The notes: generated by a model from the letters alone, not told the origin. Shown: positions 53,393-62,702, counted from the first letter of the stretch. The stretch: DNA of 64,000 nt from Clostridia bacterium (GCA_017416185.1 JAFQDF010000008.1:121426-185425), one strand, 5' to 3'. Numbers and translations are program-made.

Positions 53393-55639
53393 ATGAATTT
53401 AAATCTGTTTTTATCAAAGCTTGACAAGGTCAAAAAAATAAATTCAAGCGAATATACCGCCTCCTGCCCGGCACACGATGACAAGAATCCAAGTCTGTCG
53501 ATCACCGAAAAGGACGGTAAAATTTTATTACACTGCCATAGGGGATGCTCCCCTGAGGATATTGTTTCCTCAATGGGTCTGAAGATGAAAGACCTGTTTA
53601 CGGATGACGAAAAAACTCCGCACTCCTCACACCGCATTCCGAATTCTCCCCTCCGCACCCACCTCTACCGTGATGCAGAGGGAAACACCCTTGCCCGTAA
53701 ATCTATCTACCGTAAAGCTGACGGCGGTAAATACGCCAAGTGGGAGCGCCTGGAAAAGGGCGTATGGCACAAGGGACTGGGTGAATTAAAGATACCCCTG
53801 TATCGCATTGACGAGGTAATAAAAGCTGACGGCAGAGCAACGATCAGCCCCCTCCCCGAGGGGGTGTCACGGGATTGCCGTGACGGGGGAGACGAACAGC
53901 TTACAGAATACTTATATATTGTCGAGGGCGAAAAGGACGTCGACACGATGTTTTCCCTGGGTTACACCGCCACCACGTCTCCTAAGGGAGCGGGCGGCAA
54001 GTGGGATCCTGAGTACAACAAATTCCTTGCGGGCAAGGATATAGTTATCATATCCGACAACGACGAGGCGGGAGAAAAATATGCCAAGACCGTAAAGCAG
54101 GGGCTTATATCCTGTGCAAAGTCGATAAGGGTGGTCAAGTCTGCCGCAATACACGACAAGCTCCCCCACAAGGGAGATATATCAGACGTTTTATCTCTTT
54201 TGGGTAGAGAGAAAACCGTAGATAATTTGTCGAAGGCTGTCGAAAACGCCGAGATCATCGAGTTCAAAGCTATGCCCCCGTATTTCTATTACGGCAAGGG
54301 AGGAATTTTACGTGTTGACCGCCCTGCCCTTGCATCCCATATCAGAAGCACCGAGAGATATCTCTTTGAGCTTGGCGAAGGGGACAGGGTGGTAAGGCGC
54401 TTATGGTACCGTGACGGTGTATATATTCCCATAGGAATCGACGAGATAAGGGCAAAGATAAAGAGTTATATAACCTCGTATAACGAGTCCTGTCTCTGTA
54501 TGGCAGACGTTGAGGAGGTATTGCGAAACATCTTAAGCGATCCTAACTTCGTCACAAGTGAGGAGCTTGACGCCGACGAAAACATAGTCAATTTTAAGAA
54601 CGGGATCCTGAATCTCGACACAAACAAGCTCGTCCCACATTCCCCTGATATCTATTCCACCGTACAGCTTGACTGCGACTGGACGCTTGATGATATAAAG
54701 AGTCCCACCTTCGATGCATTTATGCACGACCTCTGCGGAGACGATATGAGTACTTATACCCTGCTTATGGAGTTTATCGGAGTGACCCTTTCCAATATCA
54801 AGGGCTACCGTATGAAATCAGCCTTATTTATGGTGGGCGAGGGTAATACGGGTAAGAGCCAGCTTAAGGCTCTGTGTGAGCGGATACTGGGTCAGCGCAA
54901 CTGCGCGGCAATCGACTTAAACACCCTTGAGGCAAGGTTCGGAACCTCTGCCATCTACGGCAAAAGACTTGCAGGAAGCTCGGACTTAAGCTATATGTCG
55001 GTAAACGAGCTGAAAATTTTCAAGCAGGTGACGGGCGGAGACCGTATCTTTGCGGAGCGTAAGGGCTCTTCACCCTTCTATTATACCTACGGCGGTCAGC
55101 TCTGGTTCTGTATGAACAAGTTGCCTAAGTTCGGAGGAGACCGAGGAGAGTGGGTCTACGACCGTATAAATATCGTCGAGTGTAACAACGTTATTCCCAA
55201 GGAAAAGCGGGACAAGTTCATCTGCGACAAGATGTTTGCCGAGCGAAGCGGAATAGTGGCAAAGGCGTTTATGTGGCTGCGTTCGGTCATTGCCAACGGC
55301 TACGAATATACCGAGAACCCCAACACCCTCAGCAAGCGTATGCTTTACGCCAAGGAAAACAACCCCGTGGCTAACTTCTATAACCAGTGCTGCATTCCGA
55401 GAACGGCTGATACTCCGAGGGACGGACTGACTACCACCGCAATGCACAAGGTCTTTGTCCGTTGGTGTCAGGACAACGAAAAGGGGTATAAATGCTCCTT
55501 TGTGGAATTTAAAAGAGAGCTGGCGCATTTGATAAATAAGCCTCAGGAGGAATTTATTATACGGCAAAGAAAAGGCTCATTCTTCACCTTTCGGTTAAAT
55601 CAGGAGGCTTACGATATTTATTATTATCCGTATACCTGA
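53393..55639 (+). CDS. Phage/plasmid-type primase-helicase (P4 alpha/D5 type)
   Basis: This is a replication protein of mobile elements. The N-terminus has a primase zinc finger (SCPAHDDKNPSLSI ... LHCHRGCSPED). A Toprim domain follows with YIVEGEKDVDTMF and IISDNDEAGEKYA. A D5-type helicase occupies the C-terminal half, with Walker A VGEGNTGKSQL and the sensor-like AGSSDLSYMS; the end resembles the D5 winged-helix cap. All key motifs are intact over 748 residues, so it may still be functional. AAAGGATG precedes the start. No integrase is in view. It lies between pyrH and tsf and is followed by iteron-like repeats. Confidence 0.92.
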   Translation: MNLNLFLSKLDKVKKINSSEYTASCPAHDDKNPSLSITEKDGKILLHCHRGCSPEDIVSSMGLKMKDLFTDDEKTPHSSHRIPNSPLRTHLYRDAEGNTLARKSIYRKADGGKYAKWERLEKGVWHKGLGELKIPLYRIDEVIKADGRATISPLPEGVSRDCRDGGDEQLTEYLYIVEGEKDVDTMFSLGYTATTSPKGAGGKWDPEYNKFLAGKDIVIISDNDEAGEKYAKTVKQGLISCAKSIRVVKSAAIHDKLPHKGDISDVLSLLGREKTVDNLSKAVENAEIIEFKAMPPYFYYGKGGILRVDRPALASHIRSTERYLFELGEGDRVVRRLWYRDGVYIPIGIDEIRAKIKSYITSYNESCLCMADVEEVLRNILSDPNFVTSEELDADENIVNFKNGILNLDTNKLVPHSPDIYSTVQLDCDWTLDDIKSPTFDAFMHDLCGDDMSTYTLLMEFIGVTLSNIKGYRMKSALFMVGEGNTGKSQLKALCERILGQRNCAAIDLNTLEARFGTSAIYGKRLAGSSDLSYMSVNELKIFKQVTGGDRIFAERKGSSPFYYTYGGQLWFCMNKLPKFGGDRGEWVYDRINIVECNNVIPKEKRDKFICDKMFAERSGIVAKAFMWLRSVIANGYEYTENPNTLSKRMLYAKENNPVANFYNQCCIPRTADTPRDGLTTTAMHKVFVRWCQDNEKGYKCSFVEFKRELAHLINKPQEEFIIRQRKGSFFTFRLNQEAYDIYYYPYT

Positions 55640-55643
55640 TATG

Positions 55644-55852
55644 TGTTGCAGTGTTGCAGTACCGTTGCAGTAATTTTAAATCTCTGCAACACCTACAAGC
55701 CCTTATAAAATAAGTCTTTATTAACTGTCTGTTGCACTGTTGCAGTAATTTTTAACTCCATTGAAGAATTAAATACAATATATAATATATAGAATTATTA
55801 AATATATTTCTGTATATTCGCAGTAGCGGGAATTTTCTGCAACACTGCAACA
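55644..55852. repeat. Iteron-like array of TGTTGCAG repeats, candidate element origin
   Basis: A tandem pair TGTTGCAGTGTTGCAG (55644-55659) is followed by CGTTGCAG (55663), inverted CTGCAACA (55684), a pair TGTTGCACTGTTGCAG (55730-55745) and an inverted pair CTGCAACACTGCAACA (55837-55852). The outer pairs are perfect inverted repeats. A very AT-rich stretch (55765-55815) lies inside. It directly follows a replicative primase-helicase gene. Confidence 0.7.
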
Positions 55853-55947
55853 AGATCCCACAGACCCGCATAAATAAAGGCTTTTTTATGTGTCAGGGCT
55901 GCCACGGTCGTGCCACTTCCGTGCCACCGCTTTCACCTGCGGTATTG

Positions 55948-55976
55948 TTGACACCGCTGCATTATTGTGATAAAAT
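55948..55976 (+). promoter_or_regulatory. Sigma-A promoter of the BspA-like surface protein
   Basis: TTGACA (55948-55953), 17 bases, TAAAAT (55971-55976) with extended TG, 30 bases before the start codon. Confidence 0.85.
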
Positions 55977-56005
55977 ACAAGTGATATTTGTAATCGGAGG
56001 ACAGT

Positions 56006-57175
56006 ATGAAAAATCAACTCAAACGTTTATCATCTTTAATGCTTGTTGTCATAATGCTCGTATCTATGATAACGGCAACACACCTGACCGCAGCCGCCAA
56101 AAACTACAGCGGGAAGTGCGGTGAAAACCTCACCTGGAGCTATGATGCAGCAACAGCTACTATGACTATTGACGGTTCGGGTGATATGTACAATTATTTG
56201 TACTCAACAGAAAACAAAAACATTATTGCCGATATTTCTCAGAAAGACGATAATATTTCTGTACATACGGTTATAATAGGCGATTCTGTTACAAGAATCG
56301 GTGAATTTGCATTTTACGACTTTACCGACCTTGAAAACGTGATTATCGGTAGTTCGGTAACGGTAATAGACCGTTTTGCTTTTTCGAATTGTACATCCCT
56401 TAAAGATGTGGTGATCCCTGATTCGGTCACAAGCATAGCTGACAGTGCATTCTCCGGTTGTTCATCCATTACAAGCGTTACTATTCCCGATTCTGTTACC
56501 AATATAGGTGATAATGCCTTCGATAGTTGTGCATCTCTCACAGGTGTGACATTCCCTGATTCTGTTACAAGTATAGGCAGGAATGCGTTCATTAGTTGTA
56601 CTTCGCTTTGTGATATCATACTGCCTGATTCAGTAATTAAAACAGGCTATGATGTATTTTTGGACACGGGATACTGGAACAACGGTTTGAATTGGTTAGA
56701 TAATTTGCTCTATGTTGGTCCCCATCTTATTGATTCACAGGACGAAATGGAAGGGTCATATGAGGTAAAAGACGGTACGAAGTATATTTCGGACTATGCT
56801 TTAATCGGCACATCTGCCGATATGGTATTAACTATTCCCGAATCGGTGATAAGTATAGGAGAAGATGCGCTTGACGTGTTTGGCTCAGTAACTGTCAAAT
56901 GTTATAAAAACACGTGCGCTCATAGTTACGCAAAGGATAATAGAATAGATTTTGAACTGATTGATCAGACCGATTTTACTTCCGACACTAAGGAAGCCGT
57001 GGACAAAGTCGAAATATCCGAAAGCTCTGCTGAAAGCACCGAAGTCACATCTGACCCCGTTGCCGAGACCGTTCATAACAATAATTCTATTGTATTAATT
57101 ATTGCGGTTGCTGTTGCGATCGTCGCAGCTGCTGTAGCGGTCTTTGTAATTTTGAAGAAGAAAAAAAGCCAATAA
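56006..57175 (+). CDS. BspA-like leucine-rich-repeat surface protein
   Basis: A signal peptide (to about residue 32) is followed by a linker with GKCGENLTWSYD, then about six LRR_5 repeats with the pattern IPDSVTSIGxxAFxxC (residues 90-215). A C-terminal membrane helix (IVLIIAVAVAIVAAAVAVFV) and KKKKSQ tail anchor it. BspA-like proteins bind host matrix or other cells. At 389 residues it is much smaller than the repeat part of the protease at the left edge. Cotransfer with the primase element is possible. GGAGG at 55997 and a strong promoter precede it. Confidence 0.9.
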   Translation: MKNQLKRLSSLMLVVIMLVSMITATHLTAAAKNYSGKCGENLTWSYDAATATMTIDGSGDMYNYLYSTENKNIIADISQKDDNISVHTVIIGDSVTRIGEFAFYDFTDLENVIIGSSVTVIDRFAFSNCTSLKDVVIPDSVTSIADSAFSGCSSITSVTIPDSVTNIGDNAFDSCASLTGVTFPDSVTSIGRNAFISCTSLCDIILPDSVIKTGYDVFLDTGYWNNGLNWLDNLLYVGPHLIDSQDEMEGSYEVKDGTKYISDYALIGTSADMVLTIPESVISIGEDALDVFGSVTVKCYKNTCAHSYAKDNRIDFELIDQTDFTSDTKEAVDKVEISESSAESTEVTSDPVAETVHNNNSIVLIIAVAVAIVAAAVAVFVILKKKKSQ

Positions 57176-57203
57176 GAATAATTAAATATATAGTATAAAT
57201 GTT

Positions 57204-57232
57204 GAAAACAGCGGGTGACCGCTGTTTTCTTT
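57204..57232 (+). terminator. Terminator of the BspA-like gene
   Basis: GAAAACAGCGG pairs perfectly with CCGCTGTTTTC around GTGA, followed by TTTA. Confidence 0.8.
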
Positions 57233-57325
57233 ATACCAACACTTCACAAAACAAAGCCGTCATACAAACTGTTTTCCGGAAATATGGAGTGAAACCGCAA
57301 TCTTAAACGGATTGATCATTGAATA

Positions 57326-57394
57326 ATTTGAAATGTTACATTTATGCAACATCAGAAAAAATTATTTGAAATGTATCATTTGTGCAATATCAGA
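57326..57394. repeat. Two 31-base direct repeats
   Basis: ATTTGAAATGTTACATTTAT plus GCAACATCAGA (57326-57356) recurs as ATTTGAAATGTATCATTTGT plus GCAATATCAGA (57364-57394), with 5 differences. They are separated by 7 bases and lie just before a palindrome cluster. Confidence 0.7.
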
Positions 57395-57397
57395 GAT

Positions 57398-57475
57398 TGT
57401 AACCTAAGGTTACATTTTTTTGTAGATAGTGTCATCAGGACACTATCTTGACATTATAACTTAAGATTACAATGT
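57398..57475. other. Cluster of two related palindromes around a hairpin
   Basis: TGTAACCTAAGGTTACA (57398-57414) is a 17-base palindrome. AGATAGTGTC/GACACTATCT (57424-57448) is a 10-base stem. An imperfect 25-base palindrome starting ACATTATAACTTAAG (57451-57475) resembles the first. No gene is evident; this could be an operator set or element end. Confidence 0.55.
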
Positions 57476-58520
57476 TTTGTTGAGATTAAACAGAAGGATT
57501 GAGGACTTTTTCATCGAATTTGCGTAAAAACGAGACCGTCCTTTTGATCTTATCAATCTCAGAACCGTCCCTTTGTCACGTTCCTTCTGCTTTGTCTCGG
57601 AAAGCTTTTCCTTTGCCTCAGCTCGGATGTTTGCTTCTCGCTCTGCCGCTCTCTCCTTATAGGCGTTCAGCTTTTCCCTTGCTTTCGCATTGGTAGCTGC
57701 TTTCACCTTTGCCTTTTCACGGGTAAGCAGGTTCTTCAGCACCGAGGTAGACTCAAGCCTTAACAGGGATTTGTCAAAGCGGTCTATCTTCTTTACCTGC
57801 TCCGACTTCTCGTCATACAGCACCCTGAGTCGGTTGGTGTCTCGCTTACCCTTCGCAAACGCAAGGCTCTTGATTGCCTCATTCACCTCACCAAGCCTCT
57901 TTTCAGCATCGGTGATGGTGTTTATCTGTGCCTTGTATCTCTTTATGATGTCGGCACTCTTGAGGTCGCTTGCCTCATCTATCGTACTCTCAAGTGCATT
58001 TGCAGTGTTTCCGTAGGTTCCTGCATGACCTTTACTGTCCGAGAAGTAAAAACCTCTCCCATAATGACCCATAGACCTTGCTTTCTTTTTATCGAATGCA
58101 GTAAACTGCGCGTGACTGCCGTGGTAGAACACCTTAGGCTGTCCGTTCTCTATCATAGACTCGTGAACGGGATGAGGTTTGAATTCGGGGTCATAGGTCT
58201 TGACAAGATTGAATAAATCAGATATACTAACTACAGAAGCATCATCTTCTATAATGGGTGTGTGGTGGTTGTCACCTATCCCCACGGAAGATGATGTTTC
58301 TATTTTTATAGACCTTACATGATAAAACTTTTTATGAGTATCAGTTTGTCCCGGAGCATAACTTTCATCAACAGCTAATTTCGCAATATAGGTCTTGCCG
58401 TCTATTCTGATTGCAGCTGTGAAGTTGTTTCGTCATACCCAACGCTTGAAGATGCAGTGATAGGCTTGTTATAATCGGCAAACCTGTCATTTTTCTTTTC
58501 AGCTTGAGTTCGCTGAGAAG
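57467..58520 (-). pseudogene. Decayed phage polyvalent protein with ADP-ribosyltransferase-like segment
   Basis: The longest frame (57467-58285) has PKVFYHGSHAQFTAFDKKKA and GRGFYFSDSKGHAGTYG, the ART-type segment seen in large phage polyvalent proteins, then a charged coiled coil. Upstream in the same frame DGKTYIAKLAVDESY and KKFYHVRSIKIE continue the protein but are cut by an in-frame TGA near 58435. Further pieces (RFADYNKPITA) lie in another frame. At the 3' end the expected helix (KIKRTVSFLRKFDEKVLNPS) is in a different frame from the ORF. Several lesions therefore show it is not functional as a whole. Confidence 0.72.
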
Positions 58521-58571
58521 CGTTTGACAGTAAATAGTGAATAACTAATCGTGAATTGCTATAACATGCAA

Positions 58572-58597
58572 AAAGTGCTGTCCGAAGACAGCACTTT
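58572..58597 (-). terminator. Terminator of rpsB-tsf
   Basis: On the minus strand AAAGTGCTGTC pairs with GACAGCACTTT around a TTCG tetraloop, followed by T-rich sequence. Four to five GTTTT repeats (58598-58619) lie between tsf and the stem. Confidence 0.85.
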
Positions 58598-58625
58598 GTT
58601 TTGTTTTGTTTTGTTTTGCTTTATA

Positions 58626-59555
58626 TTACTTGAGCATAGAAGCAATTTCTTCAGCGAAATTGTCCTCTCTCTTTTCAAGGCCTTCGCCCTTCTCGTAGCG
58701 ATAGAACGCCTTGAGCTTAAGGGAGCCGCCCATTTCCTTAGCTTCTGCATCAAGGTACTGAGTAACGCTGAGGTCCTCATCCTTAACGTAAGCCTGCTCT
58801 GCGAGACAGTTGGTCTCGTAGTACTTGTTGATACGGCCAACAACCATCTTCTCCTTGATAGCGTCGGGCTTGTTAGCGTTCTTGGGATCGTTGGAGATCT
58901 GAGCGAGAAGGATCTTCTTCTCCTCTTCAAGTACGCTTGCGGGAACGTCCTCGCGGTTGGTGTAGAGACAGTTCATTGCAGCAGCCTGCATACCGATGTT
59001 CTTACCAACCTCTGCGAACTTCTCGTTGTTTGCAACAGCATCGTCAGCCTCAAAGCTGATAACGATACCGGTTGCGCCTGCACCGTGGATGTAGGTACCA
59101 ACGGGACCCTCAACGAGTACGAAACGGCGGATAGTGATCTTCTCACCGATAACGAAGGTCTGGTTCTTAACCTCAGCCTCAACGGTTACGTCGGAGCCGT
59201 CAAGTGTGCAAGCAAGAAGAGCCTCAACGTCAGCGGGCTTGTTCTTGAGTATAGTCTTAAGAACTGCCTTAACGAATGCCTTGAAGCCATCGTTCTTTGC
59301 AACGAAGTCGGTCTCGGTGTTAACCTCGATCATAGCGGTAAGACCGCACTCCTTGCAGGAAAGAATGTCAACGAGACCTTCTGCTGCGATTCTGCTCTGC
59401 TTAGCGTCAGCCTTAGCAAGACCCTTCTCACGAAGAACCTTAACAGCCTCGTCAAAGTTACCGTCAGCTTCAACGAGAGCCTTCTTACAATCCATCATAC
59501 CGCAGCCTGTCTGAGCTCTCAGAGCAGCTACGTCCTTTGCTGTAATAGCAGCCAT
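58626..59555 (-). CDS. tsf: Elongation factor Ts
   Basis: EF-Ts recharges EF-Tu with GTP. The N-terminal UBA-like domain holds VAALRAQTGCGMMDCKKAL, followed by the core with TDFVAKNDGFKAF. Length (309) is usual. It follows rpsB after 87 bases and ends at a terminator. Its antisense strand happens to be open for 347 codons, a shadow of codon bias. Confidence 0.97.
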   Translation of the reverse strand: MAAITAKDVAALRAQTGCGMMDCKKALVEADGNFDEAVKVLREKGLAKADAKQSRIAAEGLVDILSCKECGLTAMIEVNTETDFVAKNDGFKAFVKAVLKTILKNKPADVEALLACTLDGSDVTVEAEVKNQTFVIGEKITIRRFVLVEGPVGTYIHGAGATGIVISFEADDAVANNEKFAEVGKNIGMQAAAMNCLYTNREDVPASVLEEEKKILLAQISNDPKNANKPDAIKEKMVVGRINKYYETNCLAEQAYVKDEDLSVTQYLDAEAKEMGGSLKLKAFYRYEKGEGLEKREDNFAEEIASMLK

Positions 59556-59642
59556 TTTTATATCCTCCTGTATTTTGGTAAATTCTTTATTTAAATATTG
59601 TCGTAAAACCGTCAGCGGTTATACGTGCAGACTTAGTATGTC

Positions 59643-60383
59643 TTACTCTGCGTCAGCCTCTTCAGCCTCAACTGCAGCGTCTTCCTCAGCAGCGAAAGCC
59701 TCACCCTGCTTGCCCTCGATCATAGCGTCTGCAAGTACGGAAGAAATGAGCTTGATAGCGCGGATAGCGTCATCGTTACCGGGGATAACGTAGTCAGCGT
59801 CATCGGGGTCACAGTTGGTGTCGATGATAGCTACAACGGGAATACCGAGCTTCTTTGCCTCGAGAACTGCGTTTCTCTCCTTGCGGGGGTCAACGATGAA
59901 GATTGCATCGGGAAGACCGGGCATCTCCTTGATACCGCCGTAGTTTCTCTCGAGATCTGCCTTTTCCTTCATAAGCTTTGCAGCTTCCTTCTTGGTGAGA
60001 AGGTCAAGAGTACCGTCCTCTGCCATCTTGGTGAGGTCGTTGAGACGAGCAATGCTCTTCTTGATGGTCTTGTAGTTGGTGAGCATACCGCCGGGCCATC
60101 TCTCGTTTACGTAGTACATACCGCATCTGGTAGCTTCTTCCTTGATGGCGTCTGCTGCCTGCTTCTTTGTACCAACGAAGAGCATATTACCGCCCTGTGT
60201 GGAAAGGTCGCGAACGAACATGTAAGCTTCCTCGAACTTCTTAACAGTCTTCTGAAGGTCGATGATGTAGATGCCGTTTCTCTCGGTGAAGATGTACTCT
60301 GCCATCTTGGGGTTCCATCTTCTTGTGTGATGTCCGAAATGGACGCCTGCTTCAAGCAGCTGCTTAATAGTAATTACTGACAT
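59643..60383 (-). CDS. rpsB: 30S ribosomal protein S2
   Basis: Family blocks [32 protein letters not shown] and [13 protein letters not shown] are intact, with an acidic C-terminal tail ([14 protein letters not shown]). GGAGG stands before the ATG at 60383. It starts the rpsB-tsf pair, and a promoter is seen about 100 bases upstream. Confidence 0.98.
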   Translation of the reverse strand: MSVITIKQLLEAGVHFGHHTRRWNPKMAEYIFTERNGIYIIDLQKTVKKFEEAYMFVRDLSTQGGNMLFVGTKKQAADAIKEEATRCGMYYVNERWPGGMLTNYKTIKKSIARLNDLTKMAEDGTLDLLTKKEAAKLMKEKADLERNYGGIKEMPGLPDAIFIVDPRKERNAVLEAKKLGIPVVAIIDTNCDPDDADYVIPGNDDAIRAIKLISSVLADAMIEGKQGEAFAAEEDAAVEAEEADAE

Positions 60384-60478
60384 TTTTAATGTCCTCCTTC
60401 GGTTATTTCCACCACAGAAAGCTCAATACCATAGGTACACCGAAAGCAATTTCTGTGTGTGAATTCATAAGCCTAAAT

Positions 60479-60507
60479 ATAATATCACATCTTAATTATA
60501 ATTGCAA
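60479..60507 (-). promoter_or_regulatory. Promoter of rpsB-tsf
   Basis: Minus-strand TTGCAA (60502-60507), 17 bases, TATTAT (60479-60484) with extended TG. A leader of about 90 bases precedes rpsB, long enough for S2 autoregulation, though I cannot define a structure. Confidence 0.72.
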
Positions 60508-60544
60508 GATGAATTTCAAACATTTTCACATTTTAACACAATGT

Positions 60545-60820
60545 TTACATATTGCATTTTTCCGGACTTCTCTGCTCGCAGACCCTTGTCTTAAGGTCCA
60601 CGAGAATAGTGTCATTACCTATCCTTACGATGCGGTCCCAGGGGATACGTATCTCCTCACACCTTCCGAATATAAACCCCTTTGATTCACCCGGTACCAT
60701 AATGGCGACCAGTCTTCCGTTACAGACGTCTATATCCACGTCGGTGACACAGCCTAATTTTCTCCCGTCATTGATATTAACAACGTCCTTATCCCTTAAA
60801 TCGTTAATACAACAGCCCAT
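60545..60820 (-). CDS. YlmC/YmxH-family PRC-barrel protein
   Basis: The 91-residue protein starts at 60820 (MGCCINDLRDKDVVNI) after AGGGA. A PRC-barrel fold is indicated by INDGRKLGCVTDVDID and RIPWDRIVRIGNDTILVDL. The family is common in spore formers (YlmC, YmxH) with no settled function. It agrees with spoIVB in pointing to sporulation. Confidence 0.88.
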   Translation of the reverse strand: MGCCINDLRDKDVVNINDGRKLGCVTDVDIDVCNGRLVAIMVPGESKGFIFGRCEEIRIPWDRIVRIGNDTILVDLKTRVCEQRSPEKCNM

Positions 60821-60840
60821 AATCATCCCTCAAAATATAA

Positions 60841-60869
60841 AATATGACAGCGCATAGCACTGTCATATT
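60841..60869 (-). terminator. Terminator downstream of the deacetylase-like gene
   Basis: AATATGACAG pairs with CTGTCATATT around a 9-base loop. It separates the deacetylase-like gene from ylmC, both on the minus strand. Confidence 0.7.
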
Positions 60870-60897
60870 ATATTCGGTTTAAAGCTTCAAAATTACC

Positions 60898-62622
60898 TTA
60901 CCAGGTGATTTCCTTGGGACGAAGAGGATCCCATACCTCCTCGGTATCAAAGAGGTACATATATTTATCGCGTCTGTTACGAAGCGAGTATCCGTCAAGA
61001 GCTTTGCGGTCCATAAATATTCCGAGACCGTCAGGCTCCTTTGCTACGAAGGGCTTGATTCCCACACCGCAGAAAAGCTTGAAGCCGTGATCATAAAGAT
61101 ATTTGTGAGCCTCACCCGAACGGATGGAGTTACCGTAGGGCCATACCATTATCTTTGTATCGCCTATTATGGGAGTAACCTCGGCAAGCCACTTGTCGGT
61201 ATCCTCCTTGACGAAGTCTACGGTGCAGTCGCCCATCTGCGCGTGACCGTAGCTGTGGCTGGCAAAGGTCCAGCCCTCGTTTCTGAGAGCCTCGGCGACA
61301 AGAAGTGCCTGTTCCTTTTCATACGCAGGGTCAACGTCTTCCTTTGGTTCATTCTGTGTTCTGTAGCCGAACACACCGTCAAAGCCGGTATGACAAAGCG
61401 TACCTCTTGCACCCCGGAAGGTGAAGTCGGGATGCTGTCTTACGTATTCGTCGATAATCGGGAAGCATTCGTTTTCATAGGAAATAAGCTCAGTGCCGTC
61501 AGCCTGAAGAGTGTAGGTACATACTCTGCCGTTCTCGTCAACGATAAGCTTGTCAACCATACCGGTATGCATCTTACGAGAGTCGTAGGTGACGTCATCC
61601 ACAGAGAAAACAAAGGGAGTCTTGCCGCGGGGAACCTTGATCTCACCTATCTCGACTCCGTCATCTGTCTCGTTGATGAGCATATTGATATCAATAAGGA
61701 TATAATCCTTTTCATAAAGGGCGTCAAGTATTCTTGTAAACTCAAGAGGTGTTACGCAGTCCTCATCAAGGCTTGCTGTCATAGAAGGACTTGAATAACA
61801 GAGCTCGGGGAATGCTATGAGGCAGTGAGTAAAGAGATGCTCTACCGGGCCGTTGAAGGTAACAAGGTCTGTCTGCTCGGTATAGTAAGCCTCTATCCTG
61901 TCCTTCTCGCTCTTGATAAATTCGTTATCTCCAAGCTTTTCGGAGAGATTATTGACAAAGCTTCTCGCTCCTTCGATATCAAACTTGCAAAGATAGGTGT
62001 TGACCTTGTAGCTGATTCCTTCTCTGCCCTCAGCTTCTACCTCCTTAGCCTTCTTCATAGCAGTCTTATAATTAAGGGTATCCTCCTCGGATACGGCAAG
62101 ATACGCGGTAAGTGCACCCACCATATCGCCTGCTATTCTCAGGTCCTTTGCCTGAGCATAGGCTATTCTTCCCTGCTCTATGCTGTCAACTTCCGAGCGT
62201 ACCTCTCCTACGGTGTCGGCAGCTGCGGAAATCTGAGAGAACGCGTTAAGCACGTTAATGACACTTGAGTATTCGGTCTTTCCCTTGCGGTAGCTCTGAT
62301 ACATCCTGTCAAGGATAGCGTCAACGTCCTTTTCGGCCTTTTCCCATTTTTCGTCAAGCTTGAGTTCTGCTTTTGAAAGTCGGTATTGAGGTTGTTCTAT
62401 ACTTCGGCTATATATGCCTTTAACTGTCGCTGTGTAAACAGAGTGTCTGCCCTTCAAAACAGCTGAAAAGCCGCATATACAGAGGACAAGCGTCGCCAAT
62501 AACAGTACACATATAGCAGACAGGGTTATAATAAGCTTTTTATCTTTTTTCTTAGAGCTGCTGTAGATTCTGCGGGCTTCTTCGGCATCGTACAGGATTC
62601 TGTTATCGGGTATCTTGTTCAT
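60898..62622 (-). CDS. Membrane-anchored polysaccharide-deacetylase-like protein
   Basis: A cytoplasmic N-terminus (about 30 residues) and one helix (LIITLSAICVLLLATLVLCI) place the rest outside. Residues 60-260 are a helical region resembling TPR-like repeats. The NodB-type domain follows with FVFSVDDVTYD (metal Asp pair), FASHSYGHAQMGD (HxxxH metal site) and MVWPYGN. By family it would remove acetyl groups from wall or other polysaccharide. The long spacing between motifs is unusual, so the substrate is open. It has its own promoter and AAGGAG site. Confidence 0.86.
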   Translation of the reverse strand: MNKIPDNRILYDAEEARRIYSSSKKKDKKLIITLSAICVLLLATLVLCICGFSAVLKGRHSVYTATVKGIYSRSIEQPQYRLSKAELKLDEKWEKAEKDVDAILDRMYQSYRKGKTEYSSVINVLNAFSQISAAADTVGEVRSEVDSIEQGRIAYAQAKDLRIAGDMVGALTAYLAVSEEDTLNYKTAMKKAKEVEAEGREGISYKVNTYLCKFDIEGARSFVNNLSEKLGDNEFIKSEKDRIEAYYTEQTDLVTFNGPVEHLFTHCLIAFPELCYSSPSMTASLDEDCVTPLEFTRILDALYEKDYILIDINMLINETDDGVEIGEIKVPRGKTPFVFSVDDVTYDSRKMHTGMVDKLIVDENGRVCTYTLQADGTELISYENECFPIIDEYVRQHPDFTFRGARGTLCHTGFDGVFGYRTQNEPKEDVDPAYEKEQALLVAEALRNEGWTFASHSYGHAQMGDCTVDFVKEDTDKWLAEVTPIIGDTKIMVWPYGNSIRSGEAHKYLYDHGFKLFCGVGIKPFVAKEPDGLGIFMDRKALDGYSLRNRRDKYMYLFDTEEVWDPLRPKEITW

Positions 62623-62652
62623 AGCTACTCCTTATAATTACTTTATATACTT

Positions 62653-62681
62653 ATGATATCAAACTGTTTTTCTTTTGTCAA
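62653..62681 (-). promoter_or_regulatory. Promoter of the deacetylase-like gene
   Basis: Minus-strand TTGACA (62676-62681), 17 bases, TATCAT (62653-62658) with extended TG. Confidence 0.78.
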
Positions 62682-62702
62682 CAAAATTCGTCATAGTTTT
62701 CG

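Noticed and set aside
55644..55852. Possible CRISPR array
   Set aside because: Units are only 8 bases, in both orientations and with uneven spacing; iterons explain them better.
58551..59594. 347-codon open frame on the plus strand opposite tsf
   Set aside because: It is antisense to a certain EF-Ts gene, has no ribosome site or recognisable domain, and is low-complexity Leu/Val/Ser, as expected from codon bias of tsf.
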